NCBI RefSeq assembly: GCF_015070375.1
Contig: NZ_JADCLL010000006.1
Span: 277,100 to 341,099, forward strand
DNA length: 64,000 bases
Direction: 5' to 3'
Source: Nocardioides kribbensis
Lineage (GTDB): Bacteria > Actinomycetota > Actinomycetes > Propionibacteriales > Nocardioidaceae
Position numbers and translations under genes: made by a program. The notes below the pieces were generated by a model. It made no database searches and was not told where the DNA came from. It saw only the letters and a program-made list of their open reading frames with translations. Each line of letters opens with the position of its first letter. The stretch's first letter is position 1. This document shows, one piece after another, positions 27,569 to 37,308 of this stretch.

Positions 27569-27632
27569 CCGTCGTCCGGGCCCACCCTCCCGCCCACGCC
27601 ACCGCGTGCCGGAGGGTCGGCCCGGACGACGG
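27569..27632. terminator. Long hairpin (22-bp stem, one mismatch)
   Basis: Arms 27569-27590 and 27611-27632 pair with a single mismatch around a 20-nt loop. It lies between the membrane protein stop and the TetR start (both plus strand), so it may terminate the first gene or act in the TetR leader. No T-tract follows. Confidence 0.6.
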
Positions 27633-27682
27633 CGTCACCGCGGTCGTCGCTACCGTGGAACCCCCAGCCGAGGAGCACCCCC

Positions 27683-28498
27683 ATGTCGCCCGCCGAGCAC
27701 CCCGACCACGACCGGCCCGTCACCGACGCGGCCGCGGTCGGCCCTGCCCCCGGCGACGGCGCGGAGCCCCCGCTGCCCGACGCCGACGCGGCCATCGTGG
27801 CCGGCGGCGCACCCCCCTCGGCCCGCGTGCCGCTCGATCGCGACCGGATCGTCTCCGAGGCGCTGGTCTTCCTCGAGGAGGTCGGCCCCGGCGGACTCTC
27901 GATGCGCCGTCTGGGCAAGCGCCTGGGCGTCGAGGCGATGTCGCTCTACCGCTACGTGCCGGGCAAGGAGGACCTGCTCGACGCCGTCGTCGAGTCGCTC
28001 ATCTCCGGCATGTACGCCGATCCCGAGGTGCTCAGCACCCCCGACAACGGCTGGCAGGACTTTCTGCAGCGCATGGCCCACGGGGTGCGGCGCGTGGCGC
28101 TCGCCCACATCCAGGCCTTCCCGCTCGTGGCCTCGCGCCCGCCCGAGGCGCCGTGGCTGCGCCCGCCGCTGCGCAGCCTGGACTGGGTGGAGTCGTTCCT
28201 GGCCGGGCTGACCTCCGAGGGCTTCAGCGACGCGGCCGCGGTGGCGGCCTACCGCTCGTTCACCAGTTTCCTGCTGGGCAACCTGCTGCTCGAGGTCGCC
28301 TCGCACGGCGCCGACATCGGCCCCCTCGACGTCGTCGACGACGGCGAGGAGGACAACGAGGCGCTGCGGCTGCACCCGACGGTGGCGCGGCTGCGCGCCG
28401 ACCTCGCCCAGGACCACTCGGCCACCGAGTTCGAGGAGGCCCTCGAGCAGCTGCTCGAGCGGATCGCGGCCACGAAGGTCGAGCTCGCCGACGGCTGA
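27683..28498 (+). CDS. TetR/AcrR family transcriptional regulator
   Basis: A 271-residue regulator with an unusually long disordered N-terminus (about 45 residues) ahead of the TetR helix-turn-helix: LDRDRIVSEALVFLEEVGPGGLSMRRLGKRLGVEAMSLYRYVPGKEDLLDA. The C-terminal ligand domain resembles the TetR_C class found next to transporter genes. ATG 27683 follows CGAGGAG. No transporter is adjacent. The nearest fitting palindrome is at 26767-26785, making the csbD/membrane protein pair the best target candidate (inference). Confidence 0.9.
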   Translation: MSPAEHPDHDRPVTDAAAVGPAPGDGAEPPLPDADAAIVAGGAPPSARVPLDRDRIVSEALVFLEEVGPGGLSMRRLGKRLGVEAMSLYRYVPGKEDLLDAVVESLISGMYADPEVLSTPDNGWQDFLQRMAHGVRRVALAHIQAFPLVASRPPEAPWLRPPLRSLDWVESFLAGLTSEGFSDAAAVAAYRSFTSFLLGNLLLEVASHGADIGPLDVVDDGEEDNEALRLHPTVARLRADLAQDHSATEFEEALEQLLERIAATKVELADG

Positions 28499-28508
28499 GC
28501 GGTCCCGC

Positions 28509-29177
28509 TCAGGACTCGGGTGCGAACACGCAGAACTCATTGCCCTCGGGGTCGCCGAGCACCGACCAGTGCTCGGTCTCCCACCGCCGGTGCGCGCCCG
28601 CGGCGAGCAGGGCCTCGACGTCGCCGGTGACGTCCCAGTGCACCCGGTGCGGCACCGTGCGGGGCTCGGGCACCGCGTTGAAGTCCAGCGTCATCCGCTC
28701 GTCGGCGGCCACGCCGGCCACGGTCCACCAGCCGCCCTCGTCAAGCACGGCCTCGGCCCCGAGGACGTCCGCCCACCAGCGGGCCACGCGGCCCGGGTCG
28801 ACGCAGTCGACCCCGATGCCGTGCAGGCGCACCGCCGGCGGCTCGTCGCGCTCGAAGGCGCAGAACTCGTTGCCCTCGGGGTCGGCCATCACGTGCCACG
28901 CGAAGCCGGTGTCGGCGGGCCGCGAGAGCACGCGCGCGCCCAGTGCGACGAGCTCCTCGACGGGGCCGGAGTCGAGGTCGAGGTGCAGTCGGTTCTTCGT
29001 CACGTGGGGCCGGTCGACGGCGTTGACCCAGATCGTGTGGCGCGGCGTGGGGCCGACCAGGTGGCGGTGCGTGGGGTCGTCGCGCTCCTCCAGGCCCGTC
29101 ACCGCCGCCCAGAAGCGTGACTGCGCCTCCACGTCGACCGCGTCGAGGCACAGGTCCTTCCACGTCGCGAGCACCAT
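28509..29177 (-). CDS. VOC (glyoxalase/bleomycin-resistance-like) protein, tandem domains
   Basis: A 222-residue protein with two vicinal-oxygen-chelate modules. Each ends in the same signature, DPEGNEFCAF in the first half and DPEGNEFCVF in the second, and the N-terminal half begins LATWKDLCLDAVDVEAQSRFW. Such proteins can bind a metal or act as dioxygenases, isomerases or resistance proteins, and no substrate can be assigned. ATG 29177 follows CAGGGT with a 6-nt spacer (leaderless). It is convergent with the TetR gene, 10 bp apart. Confidence 0.88.
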   Translation of the reverse strand: MVLATWKDLCLDAVDVEAQSRFWAAVTGLEERDDPTHRHLVGPTPRHTIWVNAVDRPHVTKNRLHLDLDSGPVEELVALGARVLSRPADTGFAWHVMADPEGNEFCAFERDEPPAVRLHGIGVDCVDPGRVARWWADVLGAEAVLDEGGWWTVAGVAADERMTLDFNAVPEPRTVPHRVHWDVTGDVEALLAAGAHRRWETEHWSVLGDPEGNEFCVFAPES

Positions 29178-29247
29178 GGGCCCACCCTGCCACGGGCCGG
29201 CCACGGGCCGGGGTCACCGGCCCGTGGCTCCCCGGCCCCGGCCGGGC

Positions 29248-32200
29248 TCAGGCGCGGGCGACGTGCACGCCGGCCTTCTCGCCGTCGCCGACCACCACCT
29301 CGGTGGCCCCGGTGGGCGTGCCGCCCTGGTCGGGGTCGACCACCGAGAACGACGTGGCCAGGGTCTCCCGCGCGATGAGGGCCTCGTGGGTGGCGGCGGC
29401 CCCGCGCACGGCCGGGCCGCCGGTGAGGGTCAGCGCGATCCGGTCGGAGACGTCCAGGCCGGCGTCGCGGCGCGCCTGCTGCACCGCGCGCACCAGGTCG
29501 CGCGCCAGGCCCTCGGCCGCGAGCTCGGGGGTGACGGCGGTGTCGAGCACCACGAAGCCGCCGCCGCGGGGCAGCAGGCCCACCGCGGTGGTGTCGTCGG
29601 CGGCGCCGGCGACGGTCTCCAGGGTGTACTCCCCCTCGACCAGCGCGAGACCGCCCGCGGTGACGGTGCCGTCCTCGGCCACCGACCAGTCGCCCGACTT
29701 CGAGCCCTTGATCGCGACCTGCACCTCGCGCCCGAGCCGGGGCCCGGCCGCGCGCGCGTTGACGGTGAGCCGCTGCGACACGCCGTACGACGCCGCCTCG
29801 GGCGCGTCGGCGCCCAGCAGCCGCACGGTCTTGACGTTGACCTCGTCGGCGAGGATCGACTCGAAGCCGGCGAGCAGCGCGGGGTCGGCCACGACCACGG
29901 TGAGGGCCGGCAGCGGCAGCCGGTTGCGCAGCTGGCCGGCCTTGCGCAGCGCGGAGGTGGCCGAGCAGGCGTCGCGCACCTGGTCCATCGCCGCGACCAG
30001 CGCGTCGTCGGCGGGCAGCTCCTCGGGCGTCGGCCAGTCGGTGAGGTGCACCGAGCGGCCACCGGTCAGCCCGCGCCAGATCTCCTCGGTGGTGAGCGGG
30101 AGCAGCGGGGCGGTCGTGCGGCAGACGACCTCCAGCACGGTGTGGAGGGTGTCGAAGGCCGCGGCGTCGCCCTGCCAGAAGCGCTCGCGGGAGCGGCGGA
30201 TGTACCAGTTGGTCAGCACGTCGAGGAAGGAGCGCGTGACGTCGCAGGCCTCGGCGACGGCGTAGTCGTCGAGGGCGCCGGTCATCTGCTCGACGTACTG
30301 GCGGGTCTTGGCCAGCAGGTAGCGGTCGAGCGGGTCGGTGGAGGCGGTGGAGCGCTGCGCGGTGTAGCCGCCCTCGCCGGCGGCGTTGGCGTAGAGCTGG
30401 AAGAAGTACCAGCTGTTCCACAGCGGCATCATCACCTGGCGCACCGAGTCGCGGATGCCCTGCTCGGTGACCACGAGGTTGCCGCCGCGCAGGATCGGGC
30501 TCGACATGAGGAACCAGCGCATGGCGTCGGCGCCGTCGCGGTCGAAGACCTCGCGCACGTCGGGGTAGTTGCGCAGCGACTTGCTCATCTTGTTGCCGTC
30601 GGAGCCCAGGACGATGCCGTGGCTGACGCAGGCCGAGAAGGCGGGCTTGTCGAAGAGCGCGGTGGCCAGGACGTGGAGGGTGTAGAACCAGCCGCGGGTC
30701 TGGCCGATGTACTCCACGATGAAGTCGCCCGGGAAGTGGCCCTTGGCCGCGGCGGTGCCGTCGAACCAGTCGGCGTTCTCGAAGGGGTAGTGCACCTGGG
30801 CGTAGGACATCGAGCCCGAGTCGAACCACACGTCGAGCACGTCGGTGACGCGGCGCATGGTGGAGCGCTCGCCCTCGGGGCGCGGGTCGTCGGGGTTGGG
30901 GCGGGTCAGCTCGTCGACCCAGGGGCGGTGCAGGTCGCGCTCGCCGTCGGCGTTGCGGGGCAGGTCGCCGAAGTCGCGCTCGAGCTCGGCGAAGGAGCCG
31001 TAGACGTCGAGGCGGGGGTAGGCCGGGTCGTCGCTCTTCCACACCGGCACCGGGGAGCCCCAGAACCGGTTGCGGGTGATCGACCAGTCGCGGGCGTTCT
31101 CCAGCCACCGGCCGAACTGGCCGTCCTGGATGTGCTCGGGCACCCAGCGGATCTGCTGGTTGAGCTCCAGCATCCGCTCCTTGATCGCGGTGACCTCGAC
31201 GAACCACGACGAGACGCCCTTGTAGATGAGGGGCTCGCGGCAGCGCCAGCAGTGCGGGTAGGAGTGGTCGTAGGTCTCGCGGCGCAGCAGGACGGTGCCG
31301 GCGGTGACCGCGCCGGCCTCCTCGCCGGTGGCGCCGCGGGTGGCCGCGCGCAGGTGGTCGATCACGTGGGGGTTGGCGTCGAAGACCTGCATGCCGGCGT
31401 ACTCGGTCACCGGCGCGGTGAAGCGACCGTCCTTGCCCACCGGCATGACCGCCTCGATGCCCTCGCGGTCGGTGACCTCCTTGTCGACCTCGCCGAAGGC
31501 GCCGGCGGTGTGGACCACGCCGGTGCCGTCGGTGGTCGTGACGGCGTCGTCGGCGGCCACGACCCGGAAGGCGCGGTCGTGGTCGGCGTAGTAGGAGAAG
31601 GGCGGGGTGTAGGTGAGGCCGACCAGGTCGGCGCCGCGGCGGCGGGCGAGCACGACCGGCTCGTCACCGAGCTCGCGGGCGTAGGCGCCCAGGCGGGCCT
31701 CGGCCAGCAGGTAGCGCGCGGTCGCCTCGGTGCCGGGCACGGGCGCCTCGACGACGACGTAGTCGATGTCGGAGCCGACCATGACGGCGAGGTTGGAGGG
31801 CAGGGTCCACGGGGTGGTGGTCCAGATGAGCACCTTCGCGCCGTCGAGCTCGGCGTCGCCCTCGACGCCCTCGCGGGCGTGGACGGTGTAGCCGACGGTG
31901 ACCGCGGGGTCCTGGCGGTTCTGGTAGACGTCGTCGTCCATGCGCAGCTCGTGGTTCGACAGCGGCGTCTCGTCGTTCCAGCAGTAGGGCAGCACGCGGA
32001 AGCCCTCGTAGACCAGGCCCTTGTCGTGCAGGCTCTTGAAGGCCCAGATGACCGACTCCATGTAGTCGGGGTTCATCGTGCGGTAGTCGTGGTCGAAGTC
32101 GACCCAGCGCGCCTGGCGGGTGACGTAGTCGCGCCACTCGCCGGTGTACTTCATCACCGACTCGCGACACGCGTCGTTGAACCTGTCGATGCCCATCTCG

Positions 32201-32565
32201 ACGATCTCGTCGGTGGTCTTGATGCCGTTGAGCCGCATCGCCTCGAGCTCGGCGGGCAGGCCGTGGGTGTCCCAGCCGAAGCGGCGCTCGACGCGCTTGC
32301 CGCGCATCGTCTGGTAGCGCGGCACGAGGTCCTTGACGTAGCCGGTGAGCAGGTGGCCGTAGTGCGGCAGCCCGTTGGCGAAGGGCGGGCCGTCGTAGAA
32401 GACGAACTCCCCCGAGCCGTCGTCGCCGGCGCTGCGCTGCTCCACCGAGGCCTGGAAGGTGCCGTCGGCGGCCCAGTAGGCCAGCACCTTCTCCTCGATC
32501 TCGGGGAAGCGCGGCGCGGACGGGACGGCGGCCTGGCCGGCCGTGGAGACCTGGGGATAGGTCAT
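29248..32565 (-). CDS. ileS: Isoleucyl-tRNA synthetase
   Basis: A 1105-residue class Ia synthetase that charges tRNA-Ile. The HIGH-type motif is PHYGH (about residue 66-70) and KMSKS is present in [13 protein letters not shown] (about 655). The CP1 editing domain ([11 protein letters not shown]) and the anticodon-binding C-terminus are present. Length and C-terminal layout fit the eukaryote-like (type 2) IleRS, which is often less sensitive to mupirocin. ATG 32565 lies 8 nt behind AGGAG; ATG 32574 is too close to it. A T-box leader lies immediately upstream. Confidence 0.97.
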   Translation of the reverse strand: MTYPQVSTAGQAAVPSAPRFPEIEEKVLAYWAADGTFQASVEQRSAGDDGSGEFVFYDGPPFANGLPHYGHLLTGYVKDLVPRYQTMRGKRVERRFGWDTHGLPAELEAMRLNGIKTTDEIVEMGIDRFNDACRESVMKYTGEWRDYVTRQARWVDFDHDYRTMNPDYMESVIWAFKSLHDKGLVYEGFRVLPYCWNDETPLSNHELRMDDDVYQNRQDPAVTVGYTVHAREGVEGDAELDGAKVLIWTTTPWTLPSNLAVMVGSDIDYVVVEAPVPGTEATARYLLAEARLGAYARELGDEPVVLARRRGADLVGLTYTPPFSYYADHDRAFRVVAADDAVTTTDGTGVVHTAGAFGEVDKEVTDREGIEAVMPVGKDGRFTAPVTEYAGMQVFDANPHVIDHLRAATRGATGEEAGAVTAGTVLLRRETYDHSYPHCWRCREPLIYKGVSSWFVEVTAIKERMLELNQQIRWVPEHIQDGQFGRWLENARDWSITRNRFWGSPVPVWKSDDPAYPRLDVYGSFAELERDFGDLPRNADGERDLHRPWVDELTRPNPDDPRPEGERSTMRRVTDVLDVWFDSGSMSYAQVHYPFENADWFDGTAAAKGHFPGDFIVEYIGQTRGWFYTLHVLATALFDKPAFSACVSHGIVLGSDGNKMSKSLRNYPDVREVFDRDGADAMRWFLMSSPILRGGNLVVTEQGIRDSVRQVMMPLWNSWYFFQLYANAAGEGGYTAQRSTASTDPLDRYLLAKTRQYVEQMTGALDDYAVAEACDVTRSFLDVLTNWYIRRSRERFWQGDAAAFDTLHTVLEVVCRTTAPLLPLTTEEIWRGLTGGRSVHLTDWPTPEELPADDALVAAMDQVRDACSATSALRKAGQLRNRLPLPALTVVVADPALLAGFESILADEVNVKTVRLLGADAPEAASYGVSQRLTVNARAAGPRLGREVQVAIKGSKSGDWSVAEDGTVTAGGLALVEGEYTLETVAGAADDTTAVGLLPRGGGFVVLDTAVTPELAAEGLARDLVRAVQQARRDAGLDVSDRIALTLTGGPAVRGAAATHEALIARETLATSFSVVDPDQGGTPTGATEVVVGDGEKAGVHVARA

Positions 32566-32815
32566 CGGGGTCATCTCCTGCGGTGCGTCGGGTCGTGGGC
32601 TGCCTCACCACGAGGACGACTCCCTGACGGGGACCGCGGTACCACCTCGCTTGCCCTGCCGCGCCGTGCGCGCCGGTGGGCGCGTGCGTCGGGCGGGGCC
32701 GCTCGTTGCGGGCTGTGACGGGCCTACCCGTCCGGGTCTAGTGAGGTCGCGCGGTCGGGGACCGCGCGGCCCGTTCTTCCGGAGGCTCGCCGCTGATGAC
32801 GGCTCGAGCGCCTGT
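32566..32815 (-). ncRNA. T-box riboswitch leader of ileS
   Basis: The minus-strand leader carries the T-box sequence AGGTGGTACCGCGG (within 32647-32631), which pairs with the free 3' end of uncharged tRNA. A -10 TACCCT at 32827-32822 puts the transcription start near 32815. An ATC triplet (32797-32795) in the first short stem is the likely isoleucine specifier. The short Stem I and the absence of a T-tract terminator before the AGGAG fit the actinobacterial translational ileS T-box, in which sequestration of the ribosome-binding site is relieved by uncharged tRNA-Ile. Confidence 0.9.
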
Positions 32816-33047
32816 GCTCCCAGGGTAGCCAGCCGGGCCCGTCCCCGGCCAACCGGTTCCCCGTCGCCCCCGCCGTACGTCGCACCGCTCGGCTCCCGCG
32901 GTGGTCCGGCGGGGGCCGGCGGGGGCCGGCGCGCGTCTTAGCGTCGCCTTGACCTTCCCTTGGAGCCGCGTTGGTGCGCACCGCCGCAGAGTGGTGCCTG
33001 TGCTCGAGGAGACCTCGAGGAAGACCACCCCGATCCAGGAGACGACC

Positions 33048-33761
33048 ATGACGAAGACCGTCCGCACCACGACCGCCACCCTCACCGGCCGCACCCCCGG
33101 GCGTCGCCTGCGCCGCAGCCTCGCCGTCGCGGCCGTCGTCCCGCTGGCCCTCGGCCTCGCCGCCTGCGGCGACTCCGACGACGACAACGACGACGTCACC
33201 GCCCCGGCGCCCACCGCCACCGTCACCGAGACCGCCTCGGCCTCGCCGTCGACCGGCTCCTCCGACGACGCCTCCGACGACGCCTCGACCGGCGGCTCGG
33301 CCGGCGGCTCCGGCGACGAGCGCGCGCTCCTCGCCGCCGCGGCGACCGCCGTCGGCTCGGTGCAGGGCAGCACGCTCTTCTCCATCGACCGCGACGACGC
33401 CGGCGGCTGGGAGATCACCGTCGTCGACGGTCAGGGCGTCGAGAACGACGTGGTCGTCTCCGCCGACGGCTCCTCGGTCGAGCGCGGCCCCGACGTCGAC
33501 CAGGACGACGCCGACGACCAGGACGACCTCGCCGAGCGCCAGCAGCTGCTGAACGACGTGCAGGTCGACTACCGCCAGGCCGTCGAGGCCGCCCGCGGCG
33601 AGGTCGCCGGCGGCGTGGTCGAGGACGTCGACCTCGACCTGGAGAACGGCGCGGCCGAGTGGGAGGTCCAGGTGCAGGACGGCACCACCGAGCAGACCGT
33701 GCGCATCGACGCCGTCTCCGGCGACGTCAGCGGCACCGAGACCGACAACGACGACGACTGA
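33048..33761 (+). CDS. PepSY-domain lipoprotein
   Basis: A 237-residue exported protein with a long Tat-like N-region (TPGRRLRRS), hydrophobic core and lipobox ALGLAAC (Cys about 42), a highly acidic Ser/Asp linker, and two PepSY-like repeats (about 95-145 and 165-237; ALLAAAATAVGSVQGSTL...GWEITVVDGQGVEN and EWEVQVQDG). PepSY domains often inhibit or shield proteases at the cell surface. ATG 33048 follows CCAGGAG. The 230 nt upstream, between it and the ileS T-box promoter, shows no further gene and only a lone TTGACC (32949-32954). It ends in a strong hairpin. Confidence 0.82.
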   Translation: MTKTVRTTTATLTGRTPGRRLRRSLAVAAVVPLALGLAACGDSDDDNDDVTAPAPTATVTETASASPSTGSSDDASDDASTGGSAGGSGDERALLAAAATAVGSVQGSTLFSIDRDDAGGWEITVVDGQGVENDVVVSADGSSVERGPDVDQDDADDQDDLAERQQLLNDVQVDYRQAVEAARGEVAGGVVEDVDLDLENGAAEWEVQVQDGTTEQTVRIDAVSGDVSGTETDNDDD

Positions 33762-33795
33762 CCGCACCCCCGCGCCCTCCGGGCGCCCCCCGGCC

Positions 33796-33830
33796 GGACC
33801 GGGCCCGTCGCTGCGTGACGGGCCCGGTCC
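33796..33830. terminator. 14-bp hairpin terminator
   Basis: GGACCGGGCCCGTC (33796-33809), a 7-nt loop and its exact complement (33817-33830) lie between the convergent PepSY and MerR genes, followed by TTCGTCGT on the plus strand. Confidence 0.75.
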
Positions 33831-33860
33831 TTCGTCGTCCGGCCCCGGCGGGGTGGGTCG

Positions 33861-34310
33861 TCAGGGGAGGTGGCGGCCGAGGAGGTCGAGGAACTCGTCG
33901 GCCATGGCGAGCTGCCGCACGAGCTTCTCGCGGCGGGCGGCCGCCTCGGCCTGCACGGCGGCGAGCCGCTCGCGGGCCGCGGCTCGCGGGGCGCCGGGGC
34001 CCGTGTCGGGGCCGGGGCCCTCCTCGGCGAGCAGGTCGAGGTCGGCCAGGGCGGCGCCCATCTCCTCGAGACTGAAGCCGAGCGGCTTCATGCGGCGGAT
34101 GAGCAGGATCCGCTCGACGTCGCGCTCGGTGTAGAGCCGGAAGCCGCCGTCGGTGCGGCCGGAGGGGCGCAGCAGGCCCACCTCGTCCCAGTGGCGCAGG
34201 CTGCGCAGCGACAGGTCGGTGCGGGTGGCGACCTCACCGATGTGCATGGCGCGCGTCTCCGGGATCGGGTCGGACGGGTCGGCCGCGGGGCCGGCGGTCT
34301 CCTCGCTCAC
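33861..34310 (-). CDS. MerR family transcriptional regulator
   Basis: A 149-residue regulator with the MerR winged helix IGEVATRTDLSLRSLRHWDEVGLLRPSGRTDGGFRLYTERDVERI after a 22-residue leader, then a coiled-coil dimerisation helix (AAARERLAAVQAEAAARREKLV) and no metal-binding cysteines. GTG 34310 follows GAGGAG. It faces away from the SulP gene across a palindrome set in a 19-bp-spacer promoter, the hallmark of MerR control. The effector is unknown. Confidence 0.92.
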   Translation of the reverse strand: MSEETAGPAADPSDPIPETRAMHIGEVATRTDLSLRSLRHWDEVGLLRPSGRTDGGFRLYTERDVERILLIRRMKPLGFSLEEMGAALADLDLLAEEGPGPDTGPGAPRAAARERLAAVQAEAAARREKLVRQLAMADEFLDLLGRHLP

Positions 34311-34362
34311 CTGGGTCTCCTCGGTCGGTGGGTGTGCTCACTCAGGCGTCGAGCGGGAGCGA

Positions 34363-34395
34363 TTGCAACTCTACCCTCACGTAAGGGTAGGGTTG
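34363..34395 (+). promoter_or_regulatory. MerR-type promoter/operator for the SulP gene
   Basis: TTGCAA (34363-34368) and TAGGGT (34388-34393) are separated by exactly 19 bp, the long spacer used by MerR activators. A dyad with 12-bp arms (34366-34377 and 34384-34395, one mismatch, 6-bp centre) covers it. On the other strand TAGAGT (34373-34368) can serve as the MerR gene's own -10, implying autoregulation. Confidence 0.78.
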
Positions 34396-34539
34396 TGCTC
34401 AGACTTCCGCCGGCGACGACGCCGGCAGCGCGCCCGGCGCGCACCACCCTCCCATCCCGTCCATCGACGCCCCAGACCGCCCGCGCACGCCGCGGCGGAC
34501 CAGGGAGTGCCGGTGTGCCCTGCCCCCGAACGGAGCCTC

Positions 34540-36084
34540 GTGACCACGACCCCCTCCCTGCCGGCCGACGTGCCGGACTCCCGCCCCGACGCCACGCCGC
34601 CGCCCCGCCAGCCCGGCGTCCGCGAGGCGCTGCGCTCCCCCGCGCTGCTGCGCACCGAGGTGCTGGCCGGCCTCGTGGTGGCCCTGGCGCTGATCCCCGA
34701 GGCGATCTCGTTCTCGATCATCGCCGGCGTCGACCCGCAGGTCGGCCTCTTCGCCTCCTTCACCATGGCCGTCTCCATCGCCTTCCTCGGCGGGCGCCCG
34801 GCGATGATCTCCGCGGCCACCGGGGCCGTCGCCCTGGTCATCGCCCCGGTGATGCGCGAGCACGGCTACGACTACCTCATCGCCACCGTGCTGCTCGGCG
34901 GCGTGCTGCAGGTCGTGCTCGGCCTGGCCGGCTTCGGCCGGCTGATGCGCTTCATCCCGCGCTCGGTCATGGTCGGCTTCGTCAACGCCCTGGCCATCCT
35001 CATCTTCCTGGCGCAGGTGCCCTACCTCGTCGACGTGCCGTGGCTGGTCTACCCGATGGTGGCCGTCGGCATCGCCGTCATGGTCGGCCTGCCGCGCGTC
35101 ACGACGGTCGTGCCCGCTCCGCTGGTCGCGATCGTCGCGCTCACCGGCTTCACCGTGCTGGCCGCGCTGTCGGTGCCCGACGTGGGCGACGAGGGCGAGC
35201 TGCCCGACTCCCTGCCCGCGCTCTTCGTGCCCGACGTGCCGCTGTCGCTGGAGACGCTGCAGATCATCGCCCCCTACGCCCTGGCGATGGCGCTGGTCGG
35301 GCTGCTGGAGTCGCTGATGACCGCGAAGCTCGTCGACGACCTCACCGACACCCACTCCGACAAGACCCGTGAGTCGTGGGGCCAGGGCACCGCCAACGTC
35401 ATCACGGGCTTCTTCGGCGGCATGGGCGGCTGCGCGATGATCGGCCAGACGATGATCAACGTGAAGGCCTCCGGCGCCCGCACCCGCATCTCCACCTTCC
35501 TCGCCGGCGTCTTCCTGCTGGTCCTCGTGGTCGGTCTCGGCGACGTGGTCTCGATCATCCCGATGGCCGCGCTGGTCGCGGTGATGGTCATGGTCTCGGT
35601 CGGCACCTTCGACTGGCACTCGGTGCGCCCGCAGACGCTGCGGCGCATGCCGCGCTCGGAGACCGCCGTGATGGTGGCGACCGTCGCGGTCACCGTGGCC
35701 ACCCACAACCTCGCCATCGGCGTCGTCGTCGGCGTGCTCGTCGCGACGACCCTCTTCGCCCGCCGCGTCGCCCACCTCACCGAGGTCGACCGCGAGCTCA
35801 CCGTGGGCAGCGACGGCGAGGAGACCGCGGTCTACCGCGTCACCGGGGCGCTCTTCTTCGCCTCCAGCAACGACCTCTACCGCCAGTTCGACTACGTCGG
35901 CGACCCCGCGCGCGTCGTCATCGACCTCAGCGAGTCGCACGTGTGGGACGCCTCCACCGTGGCCTCCCTCGACGCCATCACCACCAAGTACGCCGCGAAG
36001 GGCAAGCGCGCCGACATCGTGGGGCTCAACGAGGCCAGCGCCGAGCGCCACGAGCGGCTCACCGGACAGCTCGGCTCCCACTGA
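34540..36084 (+). CDS. SulP family anion transporter with STAS domain
   Basis: A 514-residue permease of the SLC26/SulP family (sulfate, bicarbonate or other anions). The N-terminal core begins [31 protein letters not shown], with about 12-14 membrane segments and the conserved [17 protein letters not shown]. The STAS domain is at the C-terminus ([24 protein letters not shown]). GTG 34540 follows CGGAG closely; an upstream in-frame GTG near 34513 is possible. It is probably activated by the divergent MerR protein. The substrate cannot be told from sequence. Confidence 0.9.
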   Translation: MTTTPSLPADVPDSRPDATPPPRQPGVREALRSPALLRTEVLAGLVVALALIPEAISFSIIAGVDPQVGLFASFTMAVSIAFLGGRPAMISAATGAVALVIAPVMREHGYDYLIATVLLGGVLQVVLGLAGFGRLMRFIPRSVMVGFVNALAILIFLAQVPYLVDVPWLVYPMVAVGIAVMVGLPRVTTVVPAPLVAIVALTGFTVLAALSVPDVGDEGELPDSLPALFVPDVPLSLETLQIIAPYALAMALVGLLESLMTAKLVDDLTDTHSDKTRESWGQGTANVITGFFGGMGGCAMIGQTMINVKASGARTRISTFLAGVFLLVLVVGLGDVVSIIPMAALVAVMVMVSVGTFDWHSVRPQTLRRMPRSETAVMVATVAVTVATHNLAIGVVVGVLVATTLFARRVAHLTEVDRELTVGSDGEETAVYRVTGALFFASSNDLYRQFDYVGDPARVVIDLSESHVWDASTVASLDAITTKYAAKGKRADIVGLNEASAERHERLTGQLGSH

Positions 36085-36138
36085 GCCGGGCCCACTGAGC
36101 CGGGCCCACGGAGCCGGGCCGGGCCACGGGGCCCGGGG

Positions 36139-37227
36139 TCAGCGGGCGTAGGGCGCCAGCGGCGGCTCGGCGGTGACCATCGGCGAGGTGGCGCTCGACC
36201 GCGCGGTCTGCGCGAGGGCCGCGGCCACCTCGGCCGGGAAGGTGACGGGGTCGACGTCGGGCATCAGCGGCTGGCCGCAGGTCGCGGTGGGCACGCGGTC
36301 GAGCCGGGCCGGCCCGCGGTGCTCCAGGGCGTCGAGGCCGATCAGCCAGGCGGCGTTGTCGTAGGCCATGCCGAAGTGGTCGACGACCTCGGTCGGGCAG
36401 AGGTCCTGCACCGCGACGTTGGTGACGTTGCTCCCGGGGGCGAGGTTGGCCGAGGTGCTGGGCACGACGACCTCGTCGTAGCGCGTGCTGATCGCGGTGT
36501 AGTCGACCCGGTCGTAGGTCTCGCGTCCGCGGTTGAGGGCGGTGAGGAAGTCGGAGCCGGCCAGCTGCTGCCAGTTGGCCGGGGTGCAGCGCCCGAGGGT
36601 CTCGCAGACGGCGCCGAAGACCTCGGTGCCGTGGTGGGAGGAGGAGAGCCCGACGTAGTCGTCGACCATGCCGCGGGTGTCGGGCCAGTACTTCAGCGCC
36701 CAGCGGCCGACCATGCCGCCCTGGCTGTGGCCCACGATGCTGATGTCGCGCCCGGCGCGGCGGTGCATGAGGCGGATCGCGCGCACGACGTACTCACCGT
36801 TGACCTGGATGTCGGCGTTGGCGCTGTCGGGCGACTGCAGGTCGCAGTGCGCGCGGTCGCGGGCGTCGAGGGCGCGGTCCCAGTTCCACGACCAGTTGGC
36901 CTCGGCGCTCGACGTCGTGCCGTGCAGGAGGAGCACCGGAGTGCGGCCGCGGGTGAGGTCACCGGTGCAGTCGAGGGCCTCGAGCACCTGCGCGCGCGTG
37001 GGTCGCAGGTCGGGCCCCGGCGCACCGGCACCGGCCGCCCCGACCGGCCCGACCGTGAGGGCCTCCACGCCGGTCAGGGCGCTCACGAAGGCGAGGGCCG
37101 CCGCGGCGAGGGCGACGGCCGGGCGCAGCCGGGCGTTGGACGGGCGGAGCGGCGTACGGCGCACGGGAGCGGCCTCTCGGGGGGAGACGGGATCACCCGC
37201 CCAACGACGCCCGGTGGCGATGGTCAC
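36139..37227 (-). CDS. Secreted lipase/esterase (alpha/beta hydrolase)
   Basis: A 362-residue protein with an N-terminal signal segment ([23 protein letters not shown]), then an alpha/beta-hydrolase domain: the oxyanion strand [17 protein letters not shown], nucleophile elbow GHSQGG, and a C-terminal catalytic His near [11 protein letters not shown]. It resembles extracellular triacylglycerol lipases of the EstA/lipase class 2 and CALB-like groups. Four or more cysteines in the mature part suggest disulfides. GTG 37227 is the first start in frame. Downstream of the ATPase gene by 81 nt on the same strand. Confidence 0.85.
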   Translation of the reverse strand: MTIATGRRWAGDPVSPREAAPVRRTPLRPSNARLRPAVALAAAALAFVSALTGVEALTVGPVGAAGAGAPGPDLRPTRAQVLEALDCTGDLTRGRTPVLLLHGTTSSAEANWSWNWDRALDARDRAHCDLQSPDSANADIQVNGEYVVRAIRLMHRRAGRDISIVGHSQGGMVGRWALKYWPDTRGMVDDYVGLSSSHHGTEVFGAVCETLGRCTPANWQQLAGSDFLTALNRGRETYDRVDYTAISTRYDEVVVPSTSANLAPGSNVTNVAVQDLCPTEVVDHFGMAYDNAAWLIGLDALEHRGPARLDRVPTATCGQPLMPDVDPVTFPAEVAAALAQTARSSATSPMVTAEPPLAPYAR

Positions 37228-37308
37228 GCGCGGCAGCCCCCGGCGCGGCCTCGACCCGGGCGACCGGGGCGACCGGGGTCCACCCGGACCCGCCGTCGTC
37301 CTGCCGGG

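Noticed and set aside
27559..32718. 1719-codon plus-strand frame across the TetR, VOC and ileS genes
   Set aside because: It is antisense to ileS and out of frame with TetR; the sequence is low-complexity and the opposite strand holds a complete synthetase.
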